Made by a program: the position numbers and the translations under genes. Below are positions 37,113-47,311 of a stretch of 64,000 nucleotides of DNA, piece by piece (the stretch's first letter is position 1; each line of letters begins with the position of its first letter). The DNA is from an uncultured Pelagibacteraceae bacterium. GTDB lineage: Bacteria; Pseudomonadota; Alphaproteobacteria; Pelagibacterales; Pelagibacteraceae. The notes under the pieces were generated by a model. That model searched no databases. It saw only the letters and a list, made by a program, of their open reading frames with translations, and had not been told where the DNA came from. Where the stretch lies: assembly GCA_902599495.1 (NCBI GenBank), contig CACKFY010000004.1, positions 23,970 to 87,969 of the forward strand, in the 5' to 3' direction.

Positions 37113-38158
37113 TATCTAAAAGCTTCCCAATTGAGTTCAAGTTTTTTATCTTCTACTATTGCATTTATCATAGCTAACATTAATGGTAATTTTTTTTTAT
37201 CAAAATCTTCATTTACCTTTTTTGCTATTTCTTTCGCTAAATCAGCTCCCTCAACCGTTACTTTTTCCATTTTCATTTTTTTAACTTTAGAGAAAGTTAA
37301 TCCTTCTCCAATATAAGATCCCATTTTTGCATTTCTTCCGCCACCAGAGCTAACATATAAATCACCTAACCCTGCTAGGCCTTTTACTGTTTCTTTTTTT
37401 CCTTTTAGGTGTTCAACGAATACTTCCATTTCATGAATAGATTGTTTTATTAGTGCTGAAGATGTATTTAAATAATTTTTTTCTCTTGCCTCATTTGAAA
37501 TATTTTTACCACATAAACCTTTAGCAGCGCCAACTGCCATAGAAAAAATATTTTTGATTGCAGCTGAAACTTCTACACCATTTAAATCATCTGAAAATGA
37601 GGTGTGATAATAACCAGTATTTAACATGTCTGCTATTTCTTTTGCAGTTTGCACATCTTCGTTAGCTATAACAACGCTACTATGAACTCTATTAGCTAAA
37701 CCAGCTGCAAGACAAGGGCCACCAACTGCAGATATATTTACTTTATTTATTCCTTTATTTGCCATTAACCTTTTTAGTTTATCAACTAATAATTCATAGT
37801 TATTATTATAAACACTTAATCCTTTGGTAAGCATAAGTAATTTTGGAATTTTTCCATCCTTATAAATTGAACTTAGTTGTTCTGATACCCATTCAATCCC
37901 CTTAGAGCTTATTGCTAAAACGATTAAATCGATTTTTTCATTTAAAATTTCCTTAAATTTTTCAAATTTATATATTTTAATTTTCTTATCTATTTTTACA
38001 TTTAATGCCGGGTGAAATTTATCTTGATTAATTAGATTATCTATAAAATTATTTTCTAGATGTGTTCCTACGATACTTACTTCGTGATTATTATCTACAC
38101 AAGGAAAAGCGAAAGCTGTACCCATTGCTCCAGCACCGATTATAACAATCTTTGACAT
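37112..38158 (-). CDS. NAD(P)-dependent glycerol-3-phosphate dehydrogenase family (GpsA-like)
   Basis: IIGAGAMGTAFAFP, NGVEVSAAIKNIFSMAVGAAKG, GLAGLGDLYVSSGGGRNAK; linked to glpK. Confidence 0.85.
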   Translation of the reverse strand: MSKIVIIGAGAMGTAFAFPCVDNNHEVSIVGTHLENNFIDNLINQDKFHPALNVKIDKKIKIYKFEKFKEILNEKIDLIVLAISSKGIEWVSEQLSSIYKDGKIPKLLMLTKGLSVYNNNYELLVDKLKRLMANKGINKVNISAVGGPCLAAGLANRVHSSVVIANEDVQTAKEIADMLNTGYYHTSFSDDLNGVEVSAAIKNIFSMAVGAAKGLCGKNISNEAREKNYLNTSSALIKQSIHEMEVFVEHLKGKKETVKGLAGLGDLYVSSGGGRNAKMGSYIGEGLTFSKVKKMKMEKVTVEGADLAKEIAKKVNEDFDKKKLPLMLAMINAIVEDKKLELNWEAFR

Positions 38159-38160
38159 AT

Positions 38161-39573
38161 CTATTCTTTAAATAAAAGTTTTTTGAGCAAAATTAATATT
38201 GATATTAACTCAATTTTTCCAATAATCATAAATAATATTAAGAATAATTTTGTGCTATACAAAAGATCAGCAAATCTTATATCCGCTACACCATATAGCG
38301 TTGAATTGGTAGTATTTGTTAGAGTAAGAATAGATAATTTAAAGGAACTTTCAAAGCTGATGTTGTCTAAGACTAAAATACTAGACAAAATAAAAATACT
38401 TATAAAAAAAGATATAAAAATTAGGAAAGACAAATTAATAGTTTGATTGTCAATTTTTTTTTCTGAATAAAAGATTGTGTTATTAAAAATATTATTTGGT
38501 CTCACAAGTCTAATGATTTCTGCTGCAGCTGTTTTTACCAATATATAAATTCTTATAAATTTTATACCTGATGAATTGGAAATCAGCGATCCTCCCATAA
38601 TGCAAAGTAAAATGTAAATTATCGTGTTATCCACTGATTTAGTGAAAGATATTCCCGAATTACTTATACTTGTGACAATGTTGATTATAATTTCACTGAT
38701 ACTAGTGTTTTTAAAAGAGTAAAACATTGTAAGTGATAAAACTGATATTAGGATTATCAAAAATATATCTTCTTGATGAAAATTAATGAGTTTTTTTTTA
38801 TTATAGAAGTTAAATACAAAAAATATATTAAACGTTGGTATTAAAAGAGCAATAGCAAGTATATAATAATTATCTTTTAAAAATATTTGACTCAAACTAT
38901 TTGTGGGTAAAAACCCACCGTTAGAAATTATAGTCATTGAGAGATTTAAGGAGTTAAATAGTCTAGCATTTCCAATATTTAGTAAAATAAAAATTAAAAC
39001 TGTTAGTAACGAATAAACTAAAAAAATTTGAAGTATAACATTTTTAGTATTAGATTTTGAAAAAGACCCCATATTACCTGTGTGAACTAAATGGTTTAAT
39101 CTATAGTTATATTGATTATTTGAAAAAATAATTATTATAAAGACTAAAAAATATAAACCGCCAATCCATTGTGAAGAAGATCTCCATAAAATCAGTGTGG
39201 GATCTAAATATTTGATATTGTCAAAAATTGAGAAACCGGTAGCAGTAATGCCAGAAAAACTCTCAAAAATTGAGTCGACAAAAGTAATTTGATAATTGCT
39301 TAAATAATATGGCAAAGAAATAAAAATAGATGAAACAAAATAAACTAAAATAATTAAGAGTAATTGCTCGTAAAAATTAATTTTTTTTATTGAGTTTTTT
39401 CCAAAAAAATAAAAAGATGATCCTGCTACAAGTGTAATAAAGAAAGTTATGGTATAAGATTCTATATTTAAAAAATAATCAAAATAAGTTGAATAAAGAA
39501 TATTTAAAAGTGACAGCCCAGATAAAGGAAAAATAAAAAGACTTAAATAAAATAAAATTGCTTTGTAATTCAT
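38161..39573 (-). CDS. TrkH-family K+ uptake protein
   Basis: SGITATGFSIFDN, SSQWIGGLYFLVF pore-loop motifs. Confidence 0.8.
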   Translation of the reverse strand: MNYKAILFYLSLFIFPLSGLSLLNILYSTYFDYFLNIESYTITFFITLVAGSSFYFFGKNSIKKINFYEQLLLIILVYFVSSIFISLPYYLSNYQITFVDSIFESFSGITATGFSIFDNIKYLDPTLILWRSSSQWIGGLYFLVFIIIIFSNNQYNYRLNHLVHTGNMGSFSKSNTKNVILQIFLVYSLLTVLIFILLNIGNARLFNSLNLSMTIISNGGFLPTNSLSQIFLKDNYYILAIALLIPTFNIFFVFNFYNKKKLINFHQEDIFLIILISVLSLTMFYSFKNTSISEIIINIVTSISNSGISFTKSVDNTIIYILLCIMGGSLISNSSGIKFIRIYILVKTAAAEIIRLVRPNNIFNNTIFYSEKKIDNQTINLSFLIFISFFISIFILSSILVLDNISFESSFKLSILTLTNTTNSTLYGVADIRFADLLYSTKLFLILFMIIGKIELISILILLKKLLFKE

Positions 39574-39583
39574 TGATATAAAA

Positions 39584-40360
39584 TTATCTTTTTGAACTTT
39601 TTTGTCTTTTTATTTCACTCTTAATTCTTTTGACTAAACTTCTGTTGTTATCAAATAATAATTTAATATTAATTTTTCTATCTCTTTTAATTGAGACGCT
39701 TCTTACATTTCGTAGCTCTATGTTGTCGGCAACAGCTGCGATTGGCCTTTTTTTTGAATTCAAATTTTTAATATTTACTATTGATTTATTTGAAATTACT
39801 TTTCCTTTCCATCTTCTAGGTCTAAACGGACTTATAGGAGTAATTGCTAACTTTCCAGAATTTAAAGATAAAATTGGTCCATGAACTGAGAGATTATATG
39901 CAGTGCTTCCAGCAGGTGTTGATACTAAAACCCCATCTCCGATAAGATTTTTAATAATTTGTTTTTTTCCAACTGAAATATTCAGCGAAGCTGTTTGTTT
40001 GCTTTGTCTAAAAATTGAAATTTCATTAATTGCTATTAAATGTTTATTTAAACCATTACCATAAGAACAGTTTACAGATAAACTGCTTATAGTAGTTTTT
40101 TTAGATTTTAAAATTTTTTGCTCTAAAAAATTTATATTAGAATTATTCATTAAGAAACCATATGAACCGCAGTTAACACCATAAAAAGGTTTGTTATATT
40201 TGTAATATTTTTTAATATTCTTAAGCATAAATCCATCTCCACCAAATACAATAATAGCTGAGGATTTTTGTGGAGAAAAATTATTAAATTTTCTGGCAAG
40301 TTTTTTTTTAAATTTTTGTGATTTTTTGTTTTTATCAAAAATAAAATGAAATTTATTCAT
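39584..40360 (-). CDS. nadK: NAD kinase
   Basis: VFGGDGFMLKN, GVNCGSYGFLMN, GDGVLVSTPAGSTAYNLSVHGPIL. Confidence 0.93.
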   Translation of the reverse strand: MNKFHFIFDKNKKSQKFKKKLARKFNNFSPQKSSAIIVFGGDGFMLKNIKKYYKYNKPFYGVNCGSYGFLMNNSNINFLEQKILKSKKTTISSLSVNCSYGNGLNKHLIAINEISIFRQSKQTASLNISVGKKQIIKNLIGDGVLVSTPAGSTAYNLSVHGPILSLNSGKLAITPISPFRPRRWKGKVISNKSIVNIKNLNSKKRPIAAVADNIELRNVRSVSIKRDRKINIKLLFDNNRSLVKRIKSEIKRQKSSKR

Positions 40361-40365
40361 ATTAG

Positions 40366-40451
40366 TGGTGCCCTCGGCCAGACTCGAACTGGCACTCCCA
40401 AAAGGGCAAGGATTTTAAGTCCTTTGTGTCTACCAATTTCACCACGAGGGC
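40366..40451 (-). tRNA. tRNA-Leu (anticodon TAA), CCA encoded
   Basis: GCCCTCGTGGTGAAATTGGTAGACACAAAGGACTTAAAATCCTTGCCCTTTTGGGAGTGCCAGTTCGAGTCTGGCCGAGGGCACCA. Confidence 0.97.
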
Positions 40452-40529
40452 TTTAGTCATAATTTGTCGATATTGTTAATATATTAATACACAAGAGTTT
40501 TAAAGAAATAAAAATAATTTATTTAAGCA

Positions 40530-41738
40530 CTACCCTTTGACACTACCAGATGTTAGGCCACTAACCAAATATTTTTCAAAATATATAAAAATAAAAAGAA
40601 CTGGTAGAGTAACAATAACGGATCCAGCCATTAAATATTGGCGAGGGGTTTCTGCATCCCCACTTAAATATTGAATAGCCCTCGATAATGTAAAAGATTT
40701 AGGGTTATCTAAAAACATCAAAGAAAAAAGAAATTCATTCCATGCAATCATAAAAACATATAAAGCAACTGATGAAATAGCTGGTAAACTTAATGGAATA
40801 ATAATTTTTAAAATAATACCAAACCAATTTTGGCCATCCATAATACCTGCGTCTTCAATTTCTTTGGGGATACTTTTAAAATAGCCTTGTAACATATAAA
40901 TAGCTACTGGAAGAGTTGTAGCTGTATAAACTATCAATAGACCAAAAATTGAGTTTCTTAAGCCCAGTTGACTAAATACAGTATACAATGGGATTACTAA
41001 AACTATAGCTGGAAACATATAAATAATTAAAATTGAAGTTGATAAAAAATTTTTACCAAAAAAATTTAACCTAGCTACTGCATAGGCTGCTGGAATTGCA
41101 AATAACAATGTAACAATAACGGTCCCGATAGAAACGGCTGAACTAATTAAAATGTATCTACTAAAATTGTAGGTTTCAAAAATTACAAAATAAGATTTAA
41201 ATAATTCTGTTAAACTTTTAGAAAAGTCTAGACTAAAATCAAGTGGATTGACTAATAAAGCAATTTGAGTTTTAAAACTTGTAACCAGCATAATATAAAA
41301 CGGAAATAAAATTACAAAAGCAAAAAAAACAATGCCAAATAAAGTGATAAAATCAAAAATAATTTTTTCGGATATAAAATCTTCGGTAAGAGATTTTGTA
41401 TTATATTTTTTTAATTTGTTAGTAAAAAATAGTATTATCAAGAAAACTCCAAATATATACCAATATGGAGATGTTTCATTAAAGTAAAAATATGAAAATG
41501 AAAATAATAATGATAATGAAAATACTTTAATTAAGTGATTAATTCTGTTTCCAATTAATACAAATAACAAAGACAAAATAATTCCATTAAAAAAAACTCC
41601 TGTGATATTGAGATTTGTAAAGTTTAAACCTTGAAGGGTAGACATGATTTTCCAAATTGACAAAATGCATGTAAGAAAAAAAGACGAAATGACTAAAAAT
41701 ATTGTTATAGATTTAAATTTCATTTGCTTTTTTTCCAA
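40530..41738 (-). CDS. Sugar ABC transporter permease, MalG-type with extra N-terminal TM region
   Basis: EDAGIMDGQNWFGIILKIIIPLSLPAISS motif; ~130 aa N-terminal hydrophobic extension. Confidence 0.87.
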   Translation of the reverse strand: MEKKQMKFKSITIFLVISSFFLTCILSIWKIMSTLQGLNFTNLNITGVFFNGIILSLLFVLIGNRINHLIKVFSLSLLFSFSYFYFNETSPYWYIFGVFLIILFFTNKLKKYNTKSLTEDFISEKIIFDFITLFGIVFFAFVILFPFYIMLVTSFKTQIALLVNPLDFSLDFSKSLTELFKSYFVIFETYNFSRYILISSAVSIGTVIVTLLFAIPAAYAVARLNFFGKNFLSTSILIIYMFPAIVLVIPLYTVFSQLGLRNSIFGLLIVYTATTLPVAIYMLQGYFKSIPKEIEDAGIMDGQNWFGIILKIIIPLSLPAISSVALYVFMIAWNEFLFSLMFLDNPKSFTLSRAIQYLSGDAETPRQYLMAGSVIVTLPVLFIFIYFEKYLVSGLTSGSVKG

Positions 41739-42972
41739 TTAATTTAAAATAAATAATCATAAATGCTAAAAGCAACATAACTATAACAATTGAGACAGCT
41801 GACCCCATACCAATATCTGAAACAGCAAACCCTTGCTGATAAACATTTATAGGTAACGTTCTTGTTCCGGATGCTCCGCCAGTTAATAAAAAAATATCTT
41901 CAAATTTATTAAAGTTCCAAATAAATCTAATCATAAACAAAATAGAAATTATCGCTGTAATTTGAGGAAGTGTAATATGTATAAATTTTTTAACTGGGCT
42001 TGCTCCATCTACTTCGGCTGCTTCATACAAACTTTTTGGAATAGCTTGTAACCTTGCTAAGATGAATAGAAAAGCTAGAGGAAAATAACGCCAAATCTCA
42101 AAAAATATAACTGTCGTTAATGCCAGCCTCAATTTGAAATCAAATCCCAAAACGCTTATTGTAATATATTTTTGGCCTAATAAATTAATTGGAGACTCAA
42201 TAATATTAAAATTGACCAATAGAGCATTTAAAGTTCCACTATTAGGATCTAGTAATAATGTCCAAGTATAAGCTAATGCAACAACAGGGCCTACATATGG
42301 GAAAAGAAGAATGCCACGCATATAAGATCGTCCTTGAATGTTTTGATTTACCAACTGCGCTGCTAAAATCCCAAAAATTATTGCTCCCACTGTACCAAAA
42401 AAAGTGAAGTAAAATGTAGTTAAAAGTAACTCAACAAAATTATTTTCGTAAAAAACTTTTTTAAAATTTTCTAGTGTAAAATTTGTTGTTACTAATGGAT
42501 TATCTGACTTTCCACTTAAAATTGGTTTTTGAGATTTTATTATTTCTTTTTCAATTTTTTCACCATTAATATTTTTCAAAATTATTTCAAAATTTTCTTT
42601 ATATTTCGCTTCCCAGTTTCCAAAATCACAAATAATCTTTTTTGATTTAAAATTACATCTTGGATCCAAATTTAATAGTGAAATATTTTTAGGAAATTTA
42701 TCTTGGAACTTAACATTTCTAATTTCTTGAATTAATGAACTATTTCTTAACTTATAAATAACTTTTAATTCTGACCCATCATCAGAAATAGATTTAACGA
42801 TTTTTTTAGCTCTAGGTTCTGGAATTCTTATATCTTTTAACTCAATATCTTTAAAACTTATCCAAATATTTGCAAATATTGGAAATAAAACGATTGCAAA
42901 AACTAATAAAACTGCAGGTAAGACTAAAGTATAAGCAGTTCTTTTTTCTAATTTTGATAATGTGTTACTCAT
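41713..42972 (-). CDS. Sugar ABC transporter permease, MalF-type with inserted periplasmic beta-rich domain
   Basis: EAAEVDGASPVKKFIHITLPQI motif; insertion after TM1. Confidence 0.87.
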   Translation of the reverse strand: MSNTLSKLEKRTAYTLVLPAVLLVFAIVLFPIFANIWISFKDIELKDIRIPEPRAKKIVKSISDDGSELKVIYKLRNSSLIQEIRNVKFQDKFPKNISLLNLDPRCNFKSKKIICDFGNWEAKYKENFEIILKNINGEKIEKEIIKSQKPILSGKSDNPLVTTNFTLENFKKVFYENNFVELLLTTFYFTFFGTVGAIIFGILAAQLVNQNIQGRSYMRGILLFPYVGPVVALAYTWTLLLDPNSGTLNALLVNFNIIESPINLLGQKYITISVLGFDFKLRLALTTVIFFEIWRYFPLAFLFILARLQAIPKSLYEAAEVDGASPVKKFIHITLPQITAIISILFMIRFIWNFNKFEDIFLLTGGASGTRTLPINVYQQGFAVSDIGMGSAVSIVIVMLLLAFMIIYFKLIGKKANEI

Positions 42973-42980
42973 AAATAAAA

Positions 42981-43005
42981 AGCGGATAATAAAGTATTAT
43001 CCGCT
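42981..43005 (-). terminator. Stem-loop between SBP and permease genes
   Basis: AGCGGATAATA-N3-TATTATCCGCT followed on minus strand by T-rich tract. Confidence 0.75.
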
Positions 43006-43021
43006 CTTTATAAAATTATTT

Positions 43022-44344
43022 TTAAAACTTAGCTAATTCAGCGTTTATTTTTTTAACCGCTTCATCAACTGAGATTTGATCATCTATATATTCTCTAGTG
43101 ATTCTATTTAAGAACTGAGAATTAATGATCTTCGATGCTCTTGAAAGTTCACCCTCTTTAACTCCCCATCTGTTTGCGGTATCTAAACCAGCAACAATGT
43201 TATCAATAACATCTGCAGAATAAAGATCAGTCAGTGGTGCCTTTCTATCAACACCTACAGGTAATTTGCTCCATGCTTTTGTGTAAGCGTTTGGATCGCT
43301 TTTATTTCCTCTTCTTACAGGAAATTTTCCCTCAGGAGCAATTCCTAATGTTGCTGTATACCCTTCACTCATTGAGTATTCTATAAATTTTTTAGCTTCA
43401 TCGGTGTCTGCATCTGCTGTTATTCCAAAGTATCTTACATCAGCCCAAGCAGCTCCCTTTTTATTATTTGGTCCACTAAAATTAGTAATAAAACCAGTTT
43501 TAGATGCCAACTCTGGTGATGTAGGGTCGCTATTTATTGTTGGAGGAGCAGAGTCTCTTAATCCTGCTAATTCATCCATTATAAATGGAGACCAAATAAC
43601 CATTGGGGTTTTTCCAGCGAAATATAAAGCTCTAGATTGTTTCCAAAACAATTCTCCAGGAGGACTTGCTTTAGCAATTACTTTATAAAATTCTAAGGAA
43701 TTCTTTAAAGCTTTACCTTGCTTTTTAGTTCCACCCTTTTTAACAAAGTTAACTCCATTTGCTAAAAGCACATGCTCAAGCACTTGGCTCATAAAGTTTT
43801 CATCTGTTTTAGTAGCAGCTACAAAGCCAAACATGTCATTACTTGATAATGCGTTTACAGCTTTAACTATATTTGCATATGATGTTGGTGGTTCTAAACC
43901 AGCTTTTGCAAATAGATCTTTTCTATAAACAACCATCTGTGTCCAGCCATCAACTGGAACGGCTGCAATTTTTCCACCTTGTTTAGCCATATTTAATGCA
44001 CCTGGTGCAAATGTTTTTTTTCCTAGAGATTTAACAACATCGTTATTTGCATCTACATCTAATATGCCTGCTTCAGCCCATGGTAAAACGTATTGCAAAG
44101 TATGATAAATCACATCCGGTAGCTCTCCTGCTGCAGCTGCTGCAGTAGCTCTTGTTCCAAGATCTTTTTCTTCAACGGGTATTACTTCAACGCTAATACC
44201 TGTTTTTGCTTCAAAAGCCTTAGCCATTGTTTTTTGTTTTTCCATTCTTTCTGGCTGAACCTCAGTAGTCCAGAACGTAATTCCGGCGTAACTTGAAGTA
44301 ATAAAAAATGAAAAAGCAAATATGTATATTAATATTTTTCTCAT
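43022..44344 (-). CDS. Sugar ABC transporter substrate-binding protein
   Basis: Signal peptide, ITFWTTEVQPERMEKQKTMAKAFEAKTGISVEVIPV. Confidence 0.9.
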   Translation of the reverse strand: MRKILIYIFAFSFFITSSYAGITFWTTEVQPERMEKQKTMAKAFEAKTGISVEVIPVEEKDLGTRATAAAAAGELPDVIYHTLQYVLPWAEAGILDVDANNDVVKSLGKKTFAPGALNMAKQGGKIAAVPVDGWTQMVVYRKDLFAKAGLEPPTSYANIVKAVNALSSNDMFGFVAATKTDENFMSQVLEHVLLANGVNFVKKGGTKKQGKALKNSLEFYKVIAKASPPGELFWKQSRALYFAGKTPMVIWSPFIMDELAGLRDSAPPTINSDPTSPELASKTGFITNFSGPNNKKGAAWADVRYFGITADADTDEAKKFIEYSMSEGYTATLGIAPEGKFPVRRGNKSDPNAYTKAWSKLPVGVDRKAPLTDLYSADVIDNIVAGLDTANRWGVKEGELSRASKIINSQFLNRITREYIDDQISVDEAVKKINAELAKF

Positions 44345-44508
44345 TATGATCCCCCTCTATATTTTTTATAAAAATCTACCAAATTTGCCGATATAATAAA
44401 ACCTTTAAAAAAAAATCTGGCAGGTACGCAAATTTTACATTAACGTTGTTTTTGGTTTAAAATTAAATCTAAAATATTGAAACTAAACTCTGAGTTGAAA
44501 ATTTATTT

Positions 44509-45561
44509 ATGGCATCTATCGAACTTAAAAATATCGAAAAAAGTTTCGGATCAAACAAGGTAATAAATAAATTTGATATTAAAATAAACGATGGAGAATT
44601 TATTGTTTTGGTTGGTCCATCAGGTTGTGGAAAGTCTACACTCTTAAGAATGATCTCAGGTTTAGAAACAGTTGATAAAGGAGAAATTTATTTAGATAAC
44701 AAGATTATAAATAATCTAATTCCTTCTAAACGTGAAATTGCAATGGTTTTTCAATCCTATGCTTTGTATCCCCACATGAGTGTTTTCGAGAATATGGCTT
44801 TTGGCTTAAAAATGGAAAAAATTTCAAAAAGTGAAATTAATCAAAAAGTTAATAATGCTGCAGCGACTCTTCAAATAGAGGATTTGCTTGAAAGGAAACC
44901 TAAACAGCTATCAGGAGGACAAAGACAAAGAGTTGCAATTGGGAGAGCGATCACAAGGAGTCCTAAAGTTTTCTTATTTGATGAACCATTATCAAATCTA
45001 GATGCTGCTTTAAGATCTGAAATGAGAGTTGAAATATCTAAGCTTCATAAAAAAATGAATTCAAATATAATCTATGTAACGCATGATCAAGTTGAAGCGA
45101 TGACATTAGCTGATAGAATTGTAGTTCTAAACAAAGGAAATATCGAACAATATGGAACACCTAATGAGATTTATTCAGATCCAAATAATATTTTTGTTGC
45201 AGAATTTATTGGATCTCCAAAAATGAATATCATTAAGATTAATAAAGAGTACATTGTTAACTCAAATACTTTTCAATTATTCAATAATAAAATAACTTTT
45301 AACAATTTAAAATTTGAAGATGAGATTTATATGGGTATTAGACCTGAGGATATAAGCTTAGAAAGCAATCATGAAATCCAGTTAGAAGTAACAATTGATC
45401 TTGTAGAAAATTTAGGTTTTGAAAAAATTATTTATTCTAAGATTTCAAAAAATCAAATTATAATTAAATCATCAAAAAATATAAATAATGACTCACTCAA
45501 AGTTTCTTTTTCAAAGGAAAAAGTATTTCTTTTTAATAAGGAAAAAAAAAGGATTAGGTAA
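44509..45561 (+). CDS. Sugar ABC transporter ATP-binding protein (MalK/UgpC type)
   Basis: [33 protein letters not shown]. Confidence 0.93.
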   Translation: MASIELKNIEKSFGSNKVINKFDIKINDGEFIVLVGPSGCGKSTLLRMISGLETVDKGEIYLDNKIINNLIPSKREIAMVFQSYALYPHMSVFENMAFGLKMEKISKSEINQKVNNAAATLQIEDLLERKPKQLSGGQRQRVAIGRAITRSPKVFLFDEPLSNLDAALRSEMRVEISKLHKKMNSNIIYVTHDQVEAMTLADRIVVLNKGNIEQYGTPNEIYSDPNNIFVAEFIGSPKMNIIKINKEYIVNSNTFQLFNNKITFNNLKFEDEIYMGIRPEDISLESNHEIQLEVTIDLVENLGFEKIIYSKISKNQIIIKSSKNINNDSLKVSFSKEKVFLFNKEKKRIR

Positions 45562-45587
45562 GTTCATTAAAATAAAAAATATTATTA

Positions 45588-47309
45588 ATGTTAGCTCAGA
45601 ATTACAAAAAAAAAATAAGATCTAAACTAAACAATATATACAAAAAATCTTTACCTAAAAATGATATTTATAAGTTTGAAGATGAAATTATTCAAATAAT
45701 TAAAAATTTTAATAAAAAAAATTCAAAAAGAAAAAAAAATATTTCTGAGAAAACTTCTCTAGTAATTTGTTATGGCGATAGTATTTATTTAAATAAAAAA
45801 AGTTCAATTTCATTATTTAAAACTTTTTTTCAAAAAAAATTAAAAAAATATTTTAATACAATACACTTTTTACCCTTTTATCCTTCGAGTAGTGATAGTG
45901 GTTTTTCTGTAAAAGATCATTATAAAATTGAAAAAAAACTTGGTAGTTGGTCTGATATAAAAAAAATTTCAAAGTCTAATGACATTATGGCTGATATGGT
46001 CATTAATCACTCATCGGCAAGAGGTCTGTGGTTTAGAAACTTTTTAAAAAATAAAAGTCCAGGAAAAAATTATTTTTTAAAAGTTGACTCTAAATTTAAT
46101 ACTTCAAAAGTAGTTCGACCAAGAGATCATAAATTATTAAAAAAAATTAATTTTTTTAACAAAAAAGAATACCTTTGGAGAACCTTTAGTTCAGATCAAT
46201 TGGATCTGAATTTTAAAAATCCATCTGTTTTATTAAGATTTATAAAAATAATGATTAATCTTATTAATCATGGTGTAACTATTTTTAGGCTGGATGCAAT
46301 TGCATATCTCTGGAAAGAAAGTGGTACAAAATGCATTAATTTGAAACAAACGCATGAAATAATCAAACTTTTAAAGCAAATTAGTATTTCACTAAATGTA
46401 GAAACCACAATTGTTACTGAAACAAATTTGCCTGAAAAAGAAAATCTCAGTTATTTTGGTAAAAATGATGAGGCTAATTGGATTTATAATTTTTCTCTCC
46501 CACCATTATTGATTCATGCGTTTTTATTTGAAAATAGTTCATACTTAAATCAATGGAGCAAAAAACTTCCAATCGCAAAAAAAGGAAATAGTTATTTAAA
46601 TTTTATATCATCTCATGATGGAATTGGTATTAGACCCACAGAGGGAATATTTAAGAAAAAAACATTAAACATATTTCTTAAAAGATTAAAAAAAAATGGA
46701 TCAAAATTTTCATATAGAAAAGTAAAGAATAAGACAAAAAAAGTCTATGAAGCAAATATAACTGTTTTCGATGCGCTTAAAAAATCAGATACTGATTCTA
46801 AAGGTGAATTTCTTTTAGAAAGATACGTTTCCGCACATTCTATTATTATGTCTTTTGAAGGTATCCCCGCAGTATATTTTAACTCCTTGTTTGGAAAATC
46901 TAATGATGAAGCTAAATATATAATAACTGGAAATAAAAGAGACGTTAACAGATATAAATGGAATTATAAAAATATTTCAAAAAAACTAGATAATAAAAAT
47001 TCCAAACAAAGTATATTTTTTCAGAAAATTTCCAATCTGCTTAGTATTAGAAGAAAACAAAAAGCATTTCATCCAAATGCCTCAAGACAGAATATAAACC
47101 TTGGCTCAAAAATTTTTTCATTCAAAAGAATAAGCATTGATAGAAAGCAAACTGTAATTTGTATTACAAATTTGTCATCAATAACCCAAAAAGCGCACCT
47201 TGATAAAGTTTATTACAATTGGAAAAATTTAATCGGATCTAAAATTAAAGTTAACAATAAACTTTTAATATTAAAGCCTTTTGAAACAATTTGGTTAAGC
47301 AATAGATAG
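45588..47309 (+). CDS. GH13 (subfamily 18-like) sucrose/glucosylglycerate phosphorylase family enzyme
   Basis: IHFLPFYPSSSDSGFSVKDHY, FRLDAIAYLWKE, TETNLPEKENLSYFG, SFEGIPAVYFNSLFG. Confidence 0.82.
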   Translation: MLAQNYKKKIRSKLNNIYKKSLPKNDIYKFEDEIIQIIKNFNKKNSKRKKNISEKTSLVICYGDSIYLNKKSSISLFKTFFQKKLKKYFNTIHFLPFYPSSSDSGFSVKDHYKIEKKLGSWSDIKKISKSNDIMADMVINHSSARGLWFRNFLKNKSPGKNYFLKVDSKFNTSKVVRPRDHKLLKKINFFNKKEYLWRTFSSDQLDLNFKNPSVLLRFIKIMINLINHGVTIFRLDAIAYLWKESGTKCINLKQTHEIIKLLKQISISLNVETTIVTETNLPEKENLSYFGKNDEANWIYNFSLPPLLIHAFLFENSSYLNQWSKKLPIAKKGNSYLNFISSHDGIGIRPTEGIFKKKTLNIFLKRLKKNGSKFSYRKVKNKTKKVYEANITVFDALKKSDTDSKGEFLLERYVSAHSIIMSFEGIPAVYFNSLFGKSNDEAKYIITGNKRDVNRYKWNYKNISKKLDNKNSKQSIFFQKISNLLSIRRKQKAFHPNASRQNINLGSKIFSFKRISIDRKQTVICITNLSSITQKAHLDKVYYNWKNLIGSKIKVNNKLLILKPFETIWLSNR

Positions 47310-47311
47310 AC

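Noticed and set aside
44345-44508. Possible regulator binding site or ncRNA in the divergent promoter of the sugar ABC cassette
   Set aside because: No clear palindrome or conserved motif seen by eye; AT-rich only.
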